From Streptomyces coffeae (GTDB lineage Bacteria; Actinomycetota; Actinomycetes; Streptomycetales; Streptomycetaceae), in contig NZ_JAERRF010000032.1 in assembly GCF_016741875.1 (NCBI RefSeq), positions 1 to 64,000 of the forward strand: a stretch of DNA of 64,000 nucleotides, written 5' to 3'. This document shows positions 26,855 to 35,936 of the stretch, piece after piece. The first letter of the stretch is position 1, and each line of letters begins with the position of its first letter. The notes under the pieces are model-generated. The model had not been told where the DNA came from and did not search any database. It worked only from the letters and a program-made list of their open reading frames with translations. The position numbers and the translations under genes are program-made.

Positions 26855-27080
26855 CCAACGCCGTGCCGGGCGGATCGCACTAAGGAATGCCTATTCCGAA
26901 TACACGTATTGCGTTGCAGTCGTATCAGGTGTTACGTTACCCGCAGATGTCCTGGGACGAACCCCCGTCCAGGCGAGGATCACAGCTCAGGCAGTAGCCA
27001 AGCCCCCGACATCGGGACGAAGCCCCACGTCCCACCTCCGCTTTCCGGCATCGCACGGGCAAACCGAAGCAGGGCACGTC

Positions 27081-27521
27081 ATGAGCCAGCCAGCCGTAAT
27101 CACGAGGAACAGCACAGATACCTCGCGACGCGAAGACGCAGAGCGACTCTTTCCGCTACCGCACACTCCTGCAGCTCTCGCCACGGTGCGCCGGCATGCC
27201 CGGAGCGTCCTGACCGGCTGGGGCCTGCTCCAGGAAAACGTCGATGACGCCGTCCTGGTGCTCTCAGAACTCATCAACAACGCCGTCACGCACGCACTCC
27301 CTCCGGCGTACCTGCGCCTCTCGCACCATCGCACCCGCGTGGGCGGCACCCTCAGCATCGAAGTAGTCGACGCGGGCCCCGCGGCCACGCTCCAAGCCGA
27401 CCCCCGGCACTCGGAAGAACACGGCCGCGGGATCACGATCGTCACCGCCCTATGCGCCCGTCACGGCACCCGCCCCCACCCTGGTGGCGCTACCTGGTGG
27501 GCGGAACTCCACACCCCGTGA
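27081..27521 (+). CDS. ATP-binding regulator (RsbW-type HATPase)
   Basis: 146 residues. It has the HATPase_c boxes: VLVLSELINNAVTHA (N box, Glu and Asn), EVVDAGPAA (G1) and RGITIVTALCARHG (G2). These short proteins, very numerous in Streptomyces, act as anti-sigma or anti-anti-sigma kinases. ATG at 27081 has only a weak upstream purine tract. No partner sigma or antagonist is adjacent. Confidence 0.85.
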   Translation: MSQPAVITRNSTDTSRREDAERLFPLPHTPAALATVRRHARSVLTGWGLLQENVDDAVLVLSELINNAVTHALPPAYLRLSHHRTRVGGTLSIEVVDAGPAATLQADPRHSEEHGRGITIVTALCARHGTRPHPGGATWWAELHTP

Positions 27522-27671
27522 TTGCGTCGGCGGCTGCCGCGATCGCCTCACCGGCACAACGGACTCCACGGTGCGGGGCCCGTTCCACCGGGTCGAATCC
27601 CCGCCCCGCGCGCCGGACGCCGAACTCTCCGCGGACCGCAACGGCGAGCACCGGTGACCGACGGGTATGGA

Positions 27672-29012
27672 TCACCATCCGGCGTATCGCTCCGCTACAG
27701 CGGGGTCGACGGTACCCGCAGCGGCGTCGCTGATGGCGTGGGCCAGCAGTTCGACGGCGTGATCGATTTCGGCGTCACTGATGATCAGGGGCGGAGTGAT
27801 TTCCACGACGTTGCCGCCGACGTAGAAGGCCACGGCGCCAAGCTCCCAGAGGCGGTAGACGGTCAAGGCGGCCAGGTCCGGGCTGCGCTCCCGAGTGGTT
27901 GGGTCGCGGACCAGGTCAATCCCGATGGCCAGGCCGCGGCCGCGGATATCGCCGACCACCGGCAGCCCCGCGCACGCCTTCTGAAGTCCTGCCATGAGAC
28001 GGTCGCCGGCCTCGGCGGCCCGGTCGGCCAGTTGCTCGGTGGTAAGTACGCGGAGCACCGCGCGGGCTGCCGCGGTGCAGACCGGGTTTCCGGCTGTGGT
28101 CAGCAGAGCGGAGGCCACAGGCTGGTCGAGCACCCAGGCCGGCCCGACCGTGGCCGACATGGGCAGACCGCCACCGAGTGCCTTGCCGAAGGTGACCAGG
28201 TCGGGAGTGATGCCGTCATGGGCGAAGGCGTGCAGCAGCCCGGTGCGGCCCAGCCCGACCTTCACCTCGTCGCAGATCAGCAGGGCCGCGGAAGCGGAGC
28301 ACGCGGTCGCGAGCTCGCGCAGGAACCCGTCCGGTGGCACCACGATTCCACCGTCAGACAGCATGGGTTCCACGATGACGCAGGCGATCCGGCCACTGGA
28401 CAGCGCCTCGGTGACCGCGGCCAGGCTCTGCTGGACAGTGGTGCCCCGGTACGGATCGGGGTAAGGGGCGAACAGGATCGATGGGTCATGCCCCACGTTG
28501 CCGGCGTCCAGGTGCACGCCGGAGGCACGCATGGCTACGCCGAACCCGCCGTGGTAGCCGTGCTCGAATGCGAGCACCGTCGGTTTGCCGGTGGCGTGCC
28601 GGGCGCAGCGGATCGCGACATCATTGGCGTCGCTGCCGGAGTGTCCGAAATAGACCCTGCGCTCGCCATCTCCCGGCACCAGCGCGAGCAGGTCCTCGGC
28701 CAGCCCGATCGAGTCCGGGTGCACTGCCGACAGCGTGCCCGCACCGGGAGGATTGGCCAGCGCCGCGGCGACCGCCGACGCGACCGCCGGATGGCCGTGC
28801 CCCAGCGCCACCGCGGACCATGTCGCCGACAGGTCCAGCAGTCGCCGACCGCCGGGCTCGGTGAGCCAGCAACCCCGCCCGGTCTGCACGGCCAGATCGA
28901 GGCGGTCAATGCTTGATTGCGTTACATTTGGCAGATCCAGTTGGTCTGTGGCGCTGCGTAAGAGCCTTCTGACGCCGCGAAAGAGCCCACGATCCAGGAG
29001 CGCCGGGCGCAC
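27672..29012 (-). CDS. Class III PLP-dependent aminotransferase
   Basis: 446 residues. Substrate-side motif LDLSATWSAVALGHGHP, then GHSGSDANDVAIRCAR, VIVEPMLSDGGIVVPPDGFL, LLICDEVKVGLGRTG (Asp that binds the pyridine N) and LVTFGKALGGGLPMSA (the Schiff-base Lys). Fits the omega-aminotransferases such as 4-aminobutyrate or diaminobutyrate aminotransferases. It is monocistronic with no pathway partner next to it. Confidence 0.92.
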   Translation of the reverse strand: MRPALLDRGLFRGVRRLLRSATDQLDLPNVTQSSIDRLDLAVQTGRGCWLTEPGGRRLLDLSATWSAVALGHGHPAVASAVAAALANPPGAGTLSAVHPDSIGLAEDLLALVPGDGERRVYFGHSGSDANDVAIRCARHATGKPTVLAFEHGYHGGFGVAMRASGVHLDAGNVGHDPSILFAPYPDPYRGTTVQQSLAAVTEALSSGRIACVIVEPMLSDGGIVVPPDGFLRELATACSASAALLICDEVKVGLGRTGLLHAFAHDGITPDLVTFGKALGGGLPMSATVGPAWVLDQPVASALLTTAGNPVCTAAARAVLRVLTTEQLADRAAEAGDRLMAGLQKACAGLPVVGDIRGRGLAIGIDLVRDPTTRERSPDLAALTVYRLWELGAVAFYVGGNVVEITPPLIISDAEIDHAVELLAHAISDAAAGTVDPAVAERYAGW

Positions 29013-29483
29013 GCCCGACCCGTGAACGACGCGTGGGTATCGCGCCGTCGTGCTCCGGCGCAGGGCACCGCGTCTGCCCCTCGCGGGCGCGGTGCCCTGT
29101 GCCGGCGGGCCTCATCTGTCCGCTTTTCCGGACCAAGGAAACGATCAACGGTCGCATCACGGCGCTGCGCGGTCTGCGGGCTCAGGCTGAGGCTGGGGGC
29201 GAGGCTCAAGGCCCTGTACGGCTCGGCGGTATGTCGGTGCCTGTAGTGGCGTCAGGCCCGTCGGATCGACACCGCCCGGCCCCTGGCCGGGCCGCACCAA
29301 GTCCGGAGAAGACTCGGGGGTCCGGGGGCAACCCCTGAGACGCCACCCGGAGGACAACCCTGACCACGTCCCGGTGCCTTCCCTGATTCCCGTCTCACGC
29401 GGTTGTGGCCCGGTTGGCTCGCTGTCACGTTCGACCAGGGGGCAACCCCGTGATCCATCGTGTAAGACCAAGGAAAGGACTTC
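29013..29483. other. Intergenic stretch between divergent genes
   Basis: Holds the upstream regions of the aminotransferase and of the secreted hydrolase at 29484 (AAGGAAAGGA before its ATG). No coding feature or clear palindrome was found. Confidence 0.4.
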
Positions 29484-31001
29484 ATGCAACCGCTCTTCAG
29501 GGCGCTCACCGGAGTGCTCACCGTTGGAGTACTCGCCGGAGCGTCGGCCCCGGCCGTGGAGGCGGCGAATGCCGGCCCTCCCGGCAGAAATCCGACGACA
29601 CAGAATGCCATCGACTGGAAACCGTGCCCCCAGGACGCCGCAGCGGAATGCGGGACCCTGCGCCTGCCCGTCGACTGGGCACGTCCGTCGGCTGAGAAGT
29701 TCGATCTCGCGGTGGCCCGCCGCAAGGCGACCGATCCGGATCGCCGGGTCGGTGTGCTGCTGGTCAACCCGGGTGGACCGGGCGATTCGGGGGTGGACTT
29801 CGCCGTACGGCGTGCCACCTCACACTTCAGCGCGGACGTTCAGGAGAGGTTCGACATCGTCGGGTTCGACCCACGGGGTGTCGGAGGCAGTCAACCGGTC
29901 AAGTGCTCAACGGAGTTGCTGGACCAAGCGCCGTCGGCCTACCCTCGCGACCAGGCGGATTTCGATCAACTCGCCGCGTACAACCGGGCATTACGCCAGG
30001 ACTGCCGACGGCACAGCGGTCCGGTCTTCGACCACGCCGACACTCTGAGCGTCGTCCGGGACATGGACGCGATCCGCAGGGCGCTGGGCGAGAAGCAGAT
30101 CAACTACTTCGGCCACTCCTATGGCACGCTGATCGGCGAGCAGTACGCGGAGCAGTACGGCGATCGGATCCGGACCATGGCCCTCACCGCGAACATCGAC
30201 CACAGCCTCGGCGCCCGGGAGTTCCTCGTCTCCTCGGCGGCCACAGCGGAGGACTCGTTCAACCAGTTCGTGAAGTGGTGTGAGTCCACCAGTTCGTGCG
30301 CCCTGCACGGCCGGGACGTCACCGCCGTATGGGACGACCTGCTCGCCAGGGCGGACCGAGGGGAGATACACGATCCGGAGAGCCCTGATCAGGTTCTCAC
30401 CGCGAACGCGATCGCACTCGAGGCCTTCAAGAAGTTCTACGGCCCGGACTGGGACGAGCTGGCCACATATGTGGCCGGCCTCGACGCGCAGGAACAGGAA
30501 CCGAAGGATCGGCGCCCCACTCAGCAGCCTCAACCGCGGGCACCGCAGGGAGCAGAGGAGCAGACGCGCGCGGAACCGTTCTCCGCCGTGTTCTGCCAGG
30601 ACTGGCGGTTCCGGCCGAAGAACTACCGGGAGTACGCCAGTCTGACCGAAGCCGAACTACGGGCCGCACCGCACCTACGCGGCTCACCACGCGTACACGC
30701 GGCGGTGGCCGGATGCGTCGGCTGGCCGAACAAGGTGAACAACCCGCAGCACCGCCTGCGCATCACCGAGGCACCCAAGATCCTCATGCTGCATTCGCTG
30801 CACGATCCGGCGAACAACTACGCGTGGGCGACCAATGTGCACCGGCAGACGCGCAGGACGACCGTCCTGCTGCCGTACGAGGGCGCGGGACACAGTGTTT
30901 ACGGCCGCAGTGACTGCACACGCGACGCCGTGGACGACTACCTCACGGAGCGGAAACTCCCGAGCGCCGGGAGCCGCTGTACCCCCGCCGCGAAGAACTG
31001 A
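29484..31001 (+). CDS. Secreted alpha/beta hydrolase of the tripeptidyl aminopeptidase family
   Basis: 505 residues with a signal peptide (about residues 1-28, ALTGVLTVGVLAGASAPAVE). GVLLVNPGGPGDSGVDF is the oxyanion region, INYFGHSYGTLIG the nucleophile elbow, MLHSLHDPANNYAWA carries the Asp and YEGAGHSVYG the His. This is the layout of the Streptomyces TAP and SlpD/SlpE mycelium-associated peptidases that remove N-terminal tripeptides. A possible lipobox is not evident, so it is probably released. Confidence 0.9.
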   Translation: MQPLFRALTGVLTVGVLAGASAPAVEAANAGPPGRNPTTQNAIDWKPCPQDAAAECGTLRLPVDWARPSAEKFDLAVARRKATDPDRRVGVLLVNPGGPGDSGVDFAVRRATSHFSADVQERFDIVGFDPRGVGGSQPVKCSTELLDQAPSAYPRDQADFDQLAAYNRALRQDCRRHSGPVFDHADTLSVVRDMDAIRRALGEKQINYFGHSYGTLIGEQYAEQYGDRIRTMALTANIDHSLGAREFLVSSAATAEDSFNQFVKWCESTSSCALHGRDVTAVWDDLLARADRGEIHDPESPDQVLTANAIALEAFKKFYGPDWDELATYVAGLDAQEQEPKDRRPTQQPQPRAPQGAEEQTRAEPFSAVFCQDWRFRPKNYREYASLTEAELRAAPHLRGSPRVHAAVAGCVGWPNKVNNPQHRLRITEAPKILMLHSLHDPANNYAWATNVHRQTRRTTVLLPYEGAGHSVYGRSDCTRDAVDDYLTERKLPSAGSRCTPAAKN

Positions 31002-31023
31002 TCGCAGAGGGATAACACACCGG

Positions 31024-31275
31024 CCGATGACGGAGGATCCCGTCCAGGGTGCGCCGCACATGGGCGGCGTCCTCGGAGATGTAGATGTCGTTGGTGATCA
31101 CGGCAGGGGTCCGGCCGCGTCCGATCAGCACCGGGACGAGCGCCTCGATCAGCGCGGTCTCGCCCGAGCCGACCGGCCCGGCGATACCGACGCGCAGCAT
31201 GCCGTCCTTGGGACGCTGCACGAACTCGCCGTGGTCGTGGTGGTGGGAGCCTCGGACCTGCGTGGGGTCGTGCAT
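31024..31275 (-). pseudogene. ureG: Truncated urease accessory GTPase UreG with altered P-loop
   Basis: Starts MHDPTQVRGSHHHDHGEFVQ with a His-rich tail, then LRVGIAGPVGSGETALIEAL, PAVITNDIYISEDAAHVRRT. The P-loop of UreG is GPVGSGKT; here Lys is replaced by Glu, which should abolish nucleotide binding. The protein then ends after about 85 residues where the Cys-Pro-His metal site and the rest of the G domain should follow. UreG delivers nickel to urease, so nickel insertion would depend on another copy in the genome. It is last in the urease operon. Confidence 0.8.
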
Positions 31276-31327
31276 CCTGATCCTTGTCCAGAGTGGTGTC
31301 TTCGCGGTGGCGGGCAGGGTCAAACCC

Positions 31328-32026
31328 CTAGCTCGCGAACAGGCGGGCTTCGGCGCGCTCGTGGCGGCCGGCCATGACGTCGGCCATGGGGACGCATCCG
31401 CCGATGTCGGCCAACTCCCTGTCGAGCGCGGCCGCCGCGGTCTCCTCGATCACGGGAGCGGCCCGGTGCAGGACTGCCTGGGCCCGGCGGTGGTCGGTGA
31501 GTCTCAGCCGCAGGGCCGCCCCCACGAAGCTGGCGGCGAAGGCGAACAGCTCGCAGGTGACGGCCTGCCGTGCGGTGAGGCCGTTGGCCGCGTGGACGAC
31601 GCCGGCGACGACCGGCTGGCAGCCGCGCACCGCGCCGTCCCGGTACAGCGTGCGGTACCGCTCGATCTGCGGTGTGCCGTAGACCTCGCCGGCCAGGTCG
31701 AGTAGTTGCCTTCCGGTGCGGACGGCAGCCTGCCGGGCCTCGCGGCCCAGCTTGGTGGCGTACAGGCGCCGTTCCACGGCCACCACCTCGTCCCAGTCGT
31801 CCGCGCTCACCGCGCGGTGGGTGAGCGCGAGTGCGGTGGCGTCGGCCGGGCCCGCGCTGTGGCGGAGCAGGTCGTGGAGGAGTGCGGGCAGGCTGCGCGG
31901 GGTGACCGCACGGGCCTGCTGAAAGCCCTCCAGGCCGTGGGAGAGGGTGTAGTAGCCGCTGGGGAAGGCCGAGTCGGTGAGCTGGAGCCCGGTCAGCAGC
32001 GCCGAGATCGGCATCGGGTCGTTCAC
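31328..32026 (-). CDS. ureF: Urease accessory protein UreF
   Basis: 232 residues. LLTGLQLTDSAFPSGYYTLS HGLE is the conserved N-terminal motif, followed by an all-helical body with PVVAGVVHAANGLT. UreF bridges UreD/UreH and UreG in the activation complex and improves fidelity of nickel loading. Intact and complete. It is 69 bases after ureC, with a strong hairpin in the gap. Confidence 0.92.
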   Translation of the reverse strand: MNDPMPISALLTGLQLTDSAFPSGYYTLSHGLEGFQQARAVTPRSLPALLHDLLRHSAGPADATALALTHRAVSADDWDEVVAVERRLYATKLGREARQAAVRTGRQLLDLAGEVYGTPQIERYRTLYRDGAVRGCQPVVAGVVHAANGLTARQAVTCELFAFAASFVGAALRLRLTDHRRAQAVLHRAAPVIEETAAAALDRELADIGGCVPMADVMAGRHERAEARLFAS

Positions 32027-32053
32027 ACCGGGGTTTCCGTTCCTGCCGGGTGG

Positions 32054-32080
32054 CCGTCGGGCGCCCTGGGCGCCCGACGG
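32054..32080 (-). promoter_or_regulatory. Perfect 12-base hairpin between ureC and ureF
   Basis: CCGTCGGGCGCC and GGCGCCCGACGG pair perfectly around CTG. It could reduce read-through into the accessory gene or protect the ureABC message end. No T tract. Confidence 0.6.
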
Positions 32081-32095
32081 ACCGTCGTGGGGGTG

Positions 32096-33820
32096 TCAGA
32101 CGATGTAGAAGAGCTGGTTGAGCGGGAGGCGCTCGGCCGGCTCGATGGTGGCGGGCTCGCCGTCGACGGTGACCTTGTAGGTCTCCGGGTCCACCTCGAT
32201 GCGCGGCAGCGCGTCGTTGCGGACCATGTGCTGCTTGCCGACGGTCCGGCAGCGCCGCACGGGCTCGATCCGCCGCCCGAGGCCCAGTTCGCCGGGGACG
32301 CCGGCGGCGATGGACGCCTGGGACATGAAGGTGACCGCGGTGCGCTGCCGGGCGCGGCCGTGGGCGCCGAACATCGGCCGGTAGTAGACCGGTTGGGGCG
32401 TCGGCAGGGAGGCGTTGGGGTCACCCATCAGGGCCCAGTTGACCATGCCGCCCTTGATGATCAGCTTGGGCTTGGCGGCGAAGGAGTTGATCGGCCAGAG
32501 CACGATGTCGGCGAGCTTGCCGGGCGCCAGCGAGCCGATCACATCGGAGGCGCCCACCGCGATCGCCGGGTTGATGGTGAGCTTGGCCAGGTAGCGCAGC
32601 ACGCGCGCGTTGTCGTTGCGGGAGCTGTCCTCGGCGAGCGCACCGCGCATCTCCTTGCAGTGGTGCGCGGTCTGGAAGGCGCGGGCGAAGGTCTCGCCGA
32701 CGCGGCCCATGGCCTGGGAGTCGGAGGAGAAGATGCTGATCACGCCGAGGTCGTGCAGTACCGTCTCGGCCGCGATGGTCTCGGCGCGCACCCGGCTGTC
32801 GGCGAAGGAGACGTCCTCGGGGATGTTGCGGGACAGGTGGTGGCAGACCATCACCATGTCCAGCAGCTCGTCCACCGAGTTGATGGTGTACGGCAGGGTG
32901 GGGTTGGTGGAGGCCGGCAGGACGTTGGGCTCGCCGGAGACCCGCATGATGTCGGGGGCGTGACCCCCGCCCGCACCCTCGGTGTGGAAGGTGTGGATGG
33001 TCCGGCCGTCGATCGCGGACAGGGTGTCCTCGAAGAAGCCGCCCTCGTTGAGGGTGTCGGTGTGGATGGCGAGCTGGATGTCGTGCTCGTCGGCGACCCG
33101 CAGCGCGTTGTCGATGGCGGCGGGGGTGGCGCCCCAGTCCTCGTGCACCTTCAGACCGGCCACACCCGCCTGGACCTGCTCGCGCAGCGCCTCGGGCAGG
33201 CTGCCGTTGCCCTTGCCGAGCAGACCCACGTTGACCGGCAGATCCTCGACGGCTTCCAGCATCCGGTGGATGTTCCACGGGCCGGGGGTGCAGGTGGTGC
33301 CGTTGCTGCCGTCGGTCGGCCCGGTGCCGCCGCCGAAGAAGCTGGTGATGCCGTTGGACAGGCCCTCCTGGGCCTGCTGGGGCGAGATGAAGTGGATATG
33401 GGTGTCGACACCGCCGGCGGTCGCGATCAGGTGCTCGCCGGAGATCACCTCGGTGCCGGGGCCGATGACCAGCTTGGGGTCCACGCCGTTCTGCACGTGC
33501 GGGTTGCCGGCCTTGCCCACCCCGACGATCAGTCCGTCCCGGACACCGATGTCGCCCTTGACGACGCCCAGCACCGGGTCGAGGACCACCACGTTGGTGA
33601 TCACCAGGTCCAGTGCGCCCTCGCGGTTGAGCGCGGCGGGGTCCTGGGCCATGCCGTCCCGGATGGCCTTGCCGCCGCCGTAGACGGCCTCGTCGCCGTA
33701 GGAGCCGGCGTTGTGGTCGTACTCGACCTCGACGATCAGGTTGGTGTCGGCGAGGTGGAACCGGTCGCCCGCGGTGGGGCCGAACAGATCCGTGTACTGC
33801 TTGCGCGGGATGATCGCCAT
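32096..33820 (-). CDS. ureC: Urease alpha subunit
   Basis: 574 residues, full length. THIHFISPQQ carries the first nickel-binding histidines, GLKVHEDWGATP the carbamylated lysine, IQLAIHTDTLNEGGF and HTFHTEGAGGGHAPD further ligands, and MVCHHLSRNIPEDV the flap with the catalytic His. SSDSQAMGR contains the last Asp ligand. Hydrolyses urea to ammonia and carbamate. The start overlaps the ureB stop by one base (TGATG). All catalytic residues seen are intact. Confidence 0.96.
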   Translation of the reverse strand: MAIIPRKQYTDLFGPTAGDRFHLADTNLIVEVEYDHNAGSYGDEAVYGGGKAIRDGMAQDPAALNREGALDLVITNVVVLDPVLGVVKGDIGVRDGLIVGVGKAGNPHVQNGVDPKLVIGPGTEVISGEHLIATAGGVDTHIHFISPQQAQEGLSNGITSFFGGGTGPTDGSNGTTCTPGPWNIHRMLEAVEDLPVNVGLLGKGNGSLPEALREQVQAGVAGLKVHEDWGATPAAIDNALRVADEHDIQLAIHTDTLNEGGFFEDTLSAIDGRTIHTFHTEGAGGGHAPDIMRVSGEPNVLPASTNPTLPYTINSVDELLDMVMVCHHLSRNIPEDVSFADSRVRAETIAAETVLHDLGVISIFSSDSQAMGRVGETFARAFQTAHHCKEMRGALAEDSSRNDNARVLRYLAKLTINPAIAVGASDVIGSLAPGKLADIVLWPINSFAAKPKLIIKGGMVNWALMGDPNASLPTPQPVYYRPMFGAHGRARQRTAVTFMSQASIAAGVPGELGLGRRIEPVRRCRTVGKQHMVRNDALPRIEVDPETYKVTVDGEPATIEPAERLPLNQLFYIV

Positions 33821-34230
33821 CAGGCGTCGGCCCCCTCGTTCTCGATGTCGGCGATGCCGCCGGTGTCGGCGAATCCCAGCTGTTCGGCGCGGCGCAGCGC
33901 GGCGCGCCGGGTGTCGTCGGCGTTCAGGCCGCCGCCCACGAGCCCGGCGAAGCCGACGAGCCGCCGGGTTCCGCCGAAAGCACACAGCTCCACCTCACGG
34001 GTGTCGCCGGGCTCGAAACGCACGGCGGTGCCGGAGGGGATGTCCAGGTGCATCCCGTACGCGGCCTCGCGGTCGAACCGCAGCGCGCGGTTGACCTCGA
34101 AGAAGTGGTAATGCGAGCCGATCTGGACAGCACGGTCACCGGTGTTGGTCACCGTCAGACCGACCTTGGCCCGGCCGGAGTTGATCTCCACGGGACCGTC
34201 CCCGTAGAGGTAGTGGGCTCCACCCGACAT
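33820..34230 (-). CDS. ureB: Urease beta subunit
   Basis: 136 residues. NTGDRAVQIGSHYHFFEVNR, then YGMHLDIPSGTAVRFEPGD and FGGTRRLVGFAGLVGG are the conserved beta-subunit segments. It forms the (alpha-beta-gamma)3 holoenzyme with UreA and UreC. Coupled to ureC. Confidence 0.95.
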   Translation of the reverse strand: MSGGAHYLYGDGPVEINSGRAKVGLTVTNTGDRAVQIGSHYHFFEVNRALRFDREAAYGMHLDIPSGTAVRFEPGDTREVELCAFGGTRRLVGFAGLVGGGLNADDTRRAALRRAEQLGFADTGGIADIENEGADA

Positions 34231-34259
34231 CGTTGTCTCCTCGGTGTTTCAGCGGTGCT

Positions 34260-34565
34260 TCAGGCGCTGATCGGGTCGTGGCAGGTGACCAGCTTCGTCC
34301 CGTCCACGAACGCCGTCTCGACCTGGAGGACGGTGAGCATCTCGCGCACCCCGGGCATGACGTCGTCGGCGGAGACGACCTTGCGGCCCAACTCCATGCA
34401 CTCGGCCACGGTGTGGCCGTCGCGGGCGGCCTCCAGGACGGCCTCGGTGATCAGCGCGGCCGCTTCGCTGTAGTTGAGCTTGGTGCCCCGGGCCCTGCGG
34501 CGGCGGGCCAGGTCCGCCACCACGTAGACATGGAGCTTGTCGATTTCCCGCGGTGCGAGGTTCAT
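34260..34565 (-). CDS. ureA: Urease gamma subunit
   Basis: 101 residues. LAPREIDKLHVYVVADLARR, NYSEAAALITEAVLEAARDG, and QVETAFVDGTKLVTCHDPI are diagnostic. It lies four bases from the urea transporter stop and 29 bases ahead of ureB, so it is in the same transcript. Confidence 0.95.
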   Translation of the reverse strand: MNLAPREIDKLHVYVVADLARRRRARGTKLNYSEAAALITEAVLEAARDGHTVAECMELGRKVVSADDVMPGVREMLTVLQVETAFVDGTKLVTCHDPISA

Positions 34566-34569
34566 GGCG

Positions 34570-35523
34570 TCACTTCGCTTTCTCGAACGAGATACCGGGC
34601 CGGTCCAGCGCTGGAGCGGCCGCGAGGAAGAGCCAGGTCGTCACGACGAACGGCCAGGTGAAGGGCGATCCGCCGGAGGGCTGGTCGAAGGCCTGCCAGG
34701 CGGCGGTGAAGGGGACCGAGGCCACAGCGGCGAGTGTGGCGTACCCGGCGGTCCACGGAGTGAGGGTCAGGAAGGTCGCGGCCAGCGCGATGGCGACGAG
34801 CACCGCGTTGTAGCCGTAGAGCCCCTCGGTGATCCGGTCGGCGGGCAGGCCCATGGCGCAGGCGGTCAGGATCGCGACGACGCTGCCGCAGGCGGCGGCG
34901 ACGGCGGCGATACGGGAGGCGACGAGCACTCCGAGGAGCAGGATCAGGCCCGCGTACCACGTGTCGAGGAAGAAGACCTGACCGATGTTGTTACAGAAGG
35001 CGTGCCCGAGTTCCGCGGCCGACAGGGTGGTTGCCCCGGCGGTGGGGATCGGCGGCGCCGCCGCGGCCGGGGCGGTCGGCAGCGCGATCGCCAGCGCCCC
35101 GGCGACCAGGCAGAACGGGGCCGTCAGCGCGGGCAGCCCGATGCGACCCAACAGGCGGCCGGCCGCCGCGCCCAGCACCGAGCAGACCACTGCGGCGATG
35201 ACGGCGAGCACCGCGGTCCGCCACGAGGCGCCGAGCCGGACCACGATGGCAATGCTGGTCAGGCAACCGCAGTAGCCCTCCAGCCCTTTGGCCAGACCGT
35301 CCCGGTCGGCGCCCAGCACAGCTGCCGCCACGGTGGACGCTGCCGCGCCGAGCAGACCGTACACACCGATCCGCCAACTGCCCGCGAACAGCGCAACGGT
35401 GAAGAACAACCCGGTCCACGGGCTCGCGCTGAGTGCGACTTGTGCGATGCCTCGCAGCTGTATCTGTCCGACATGGGCCGGAGCCCAGCCCCTAGGCTGC
35501 GCCACCTGTCCTGCTGCAGGCAT
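34570..35523 (-). CDS. Urea transporter (UT family)
   Basis: 317 residues, about ten membrane helices in two halves. The second half has GLYGYNAVLVAIAL, the urea-selectivity signature; the first half has the degenerate GLEGYCGCLTSIAI. Both halves have the conserved W-T (ASPWTG, LTPWTAG) turn. It brings urea to the cytosolic urease and is the first gene of the operon, an arrangement that suggests growth on external urea. Confidence 0.88.
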   Translation of the reverse strand: MPAAGQVAQPRGWAPAHVGQIQLRGIAQVALSASPWTGLFFTVALFAGSWRIGVYGLLGAAASTVAAAVLGADRDGLAKGLEGYCGCLTSIAIVVRLGASWRTAVLAVIAAVVCSVLGAAAGRLLGRIGLPALTAPFCLVAGALAIALPTAPAAAAPPIPTAGATTLSAAELGHAFCNNIGQVFFLDTWYAGLILLLGVLVASRIAAVAAACGSVVAILTACAMGLPADRITEGLYGYNAVLVAIALAATFLTLTPWTAGYATLAAVASVPFTAAWQAFDQPSGGSPFTWPFVVTTWLFLAAAPALDRPGISFEKAK

Positions 35524-35936
35524 GCCTTCTCCCTGGTAGAGGACACGTCACATGCACCAACATCCCCTGGTCCAAGAGGTGTTTGTGGTGATCACTTCTT
35601 GATCGGAACACTACGCCCGGCCAGGGAGGGGAAAGTGTCGCAACGACTTGCGGTCGATCAGATGCGGAAAGGCATCACTGCTGATGGTGAGGGTGCACGA
35701 GCGGGCGGGGGTGCCGGGGACTTGGCTTTGGTGGGGAAGTGTTGAGGAGTCCCTGAAACCGGCATGACGAAATGTTGACCAAGGTGGGTGGAAACCATGG
35801 CCGCACGTCCCGGATCTGACCACCTGTGATGAACCTCGGCCGTCTCCACCTGGTGAGATGTTCACGAGTTTCAACAACGCTGGGCGCTGTCCTGGCAACC
35901 CTGTCGAGTTGCGGATCCGCGCTGTCCAGGCCGAGC
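35524..35936. other. Intergenic stretch upstream of the urea operon
   Basis: Contains the promoter region of the leftward urea operon and the end of the GNAT gene. No coding feature was recognised. I could not identify a GlnR or NikR-type site with confidence. Confidence 0.4.

Noticed and set aside
33821..33985. A 55-residue N-terminal extension of UreC in the open frame
   Set aside because: It is Arg/Ala-rich and lies entirely within ureB in another frame; the conserved UreC start MAIIPRKQY is at 33820.
31706..34111. An 801-codon plus-strand frame opposite ureC/ureB
   Set aside because: Antisense shadow of highly conserved urease genes.
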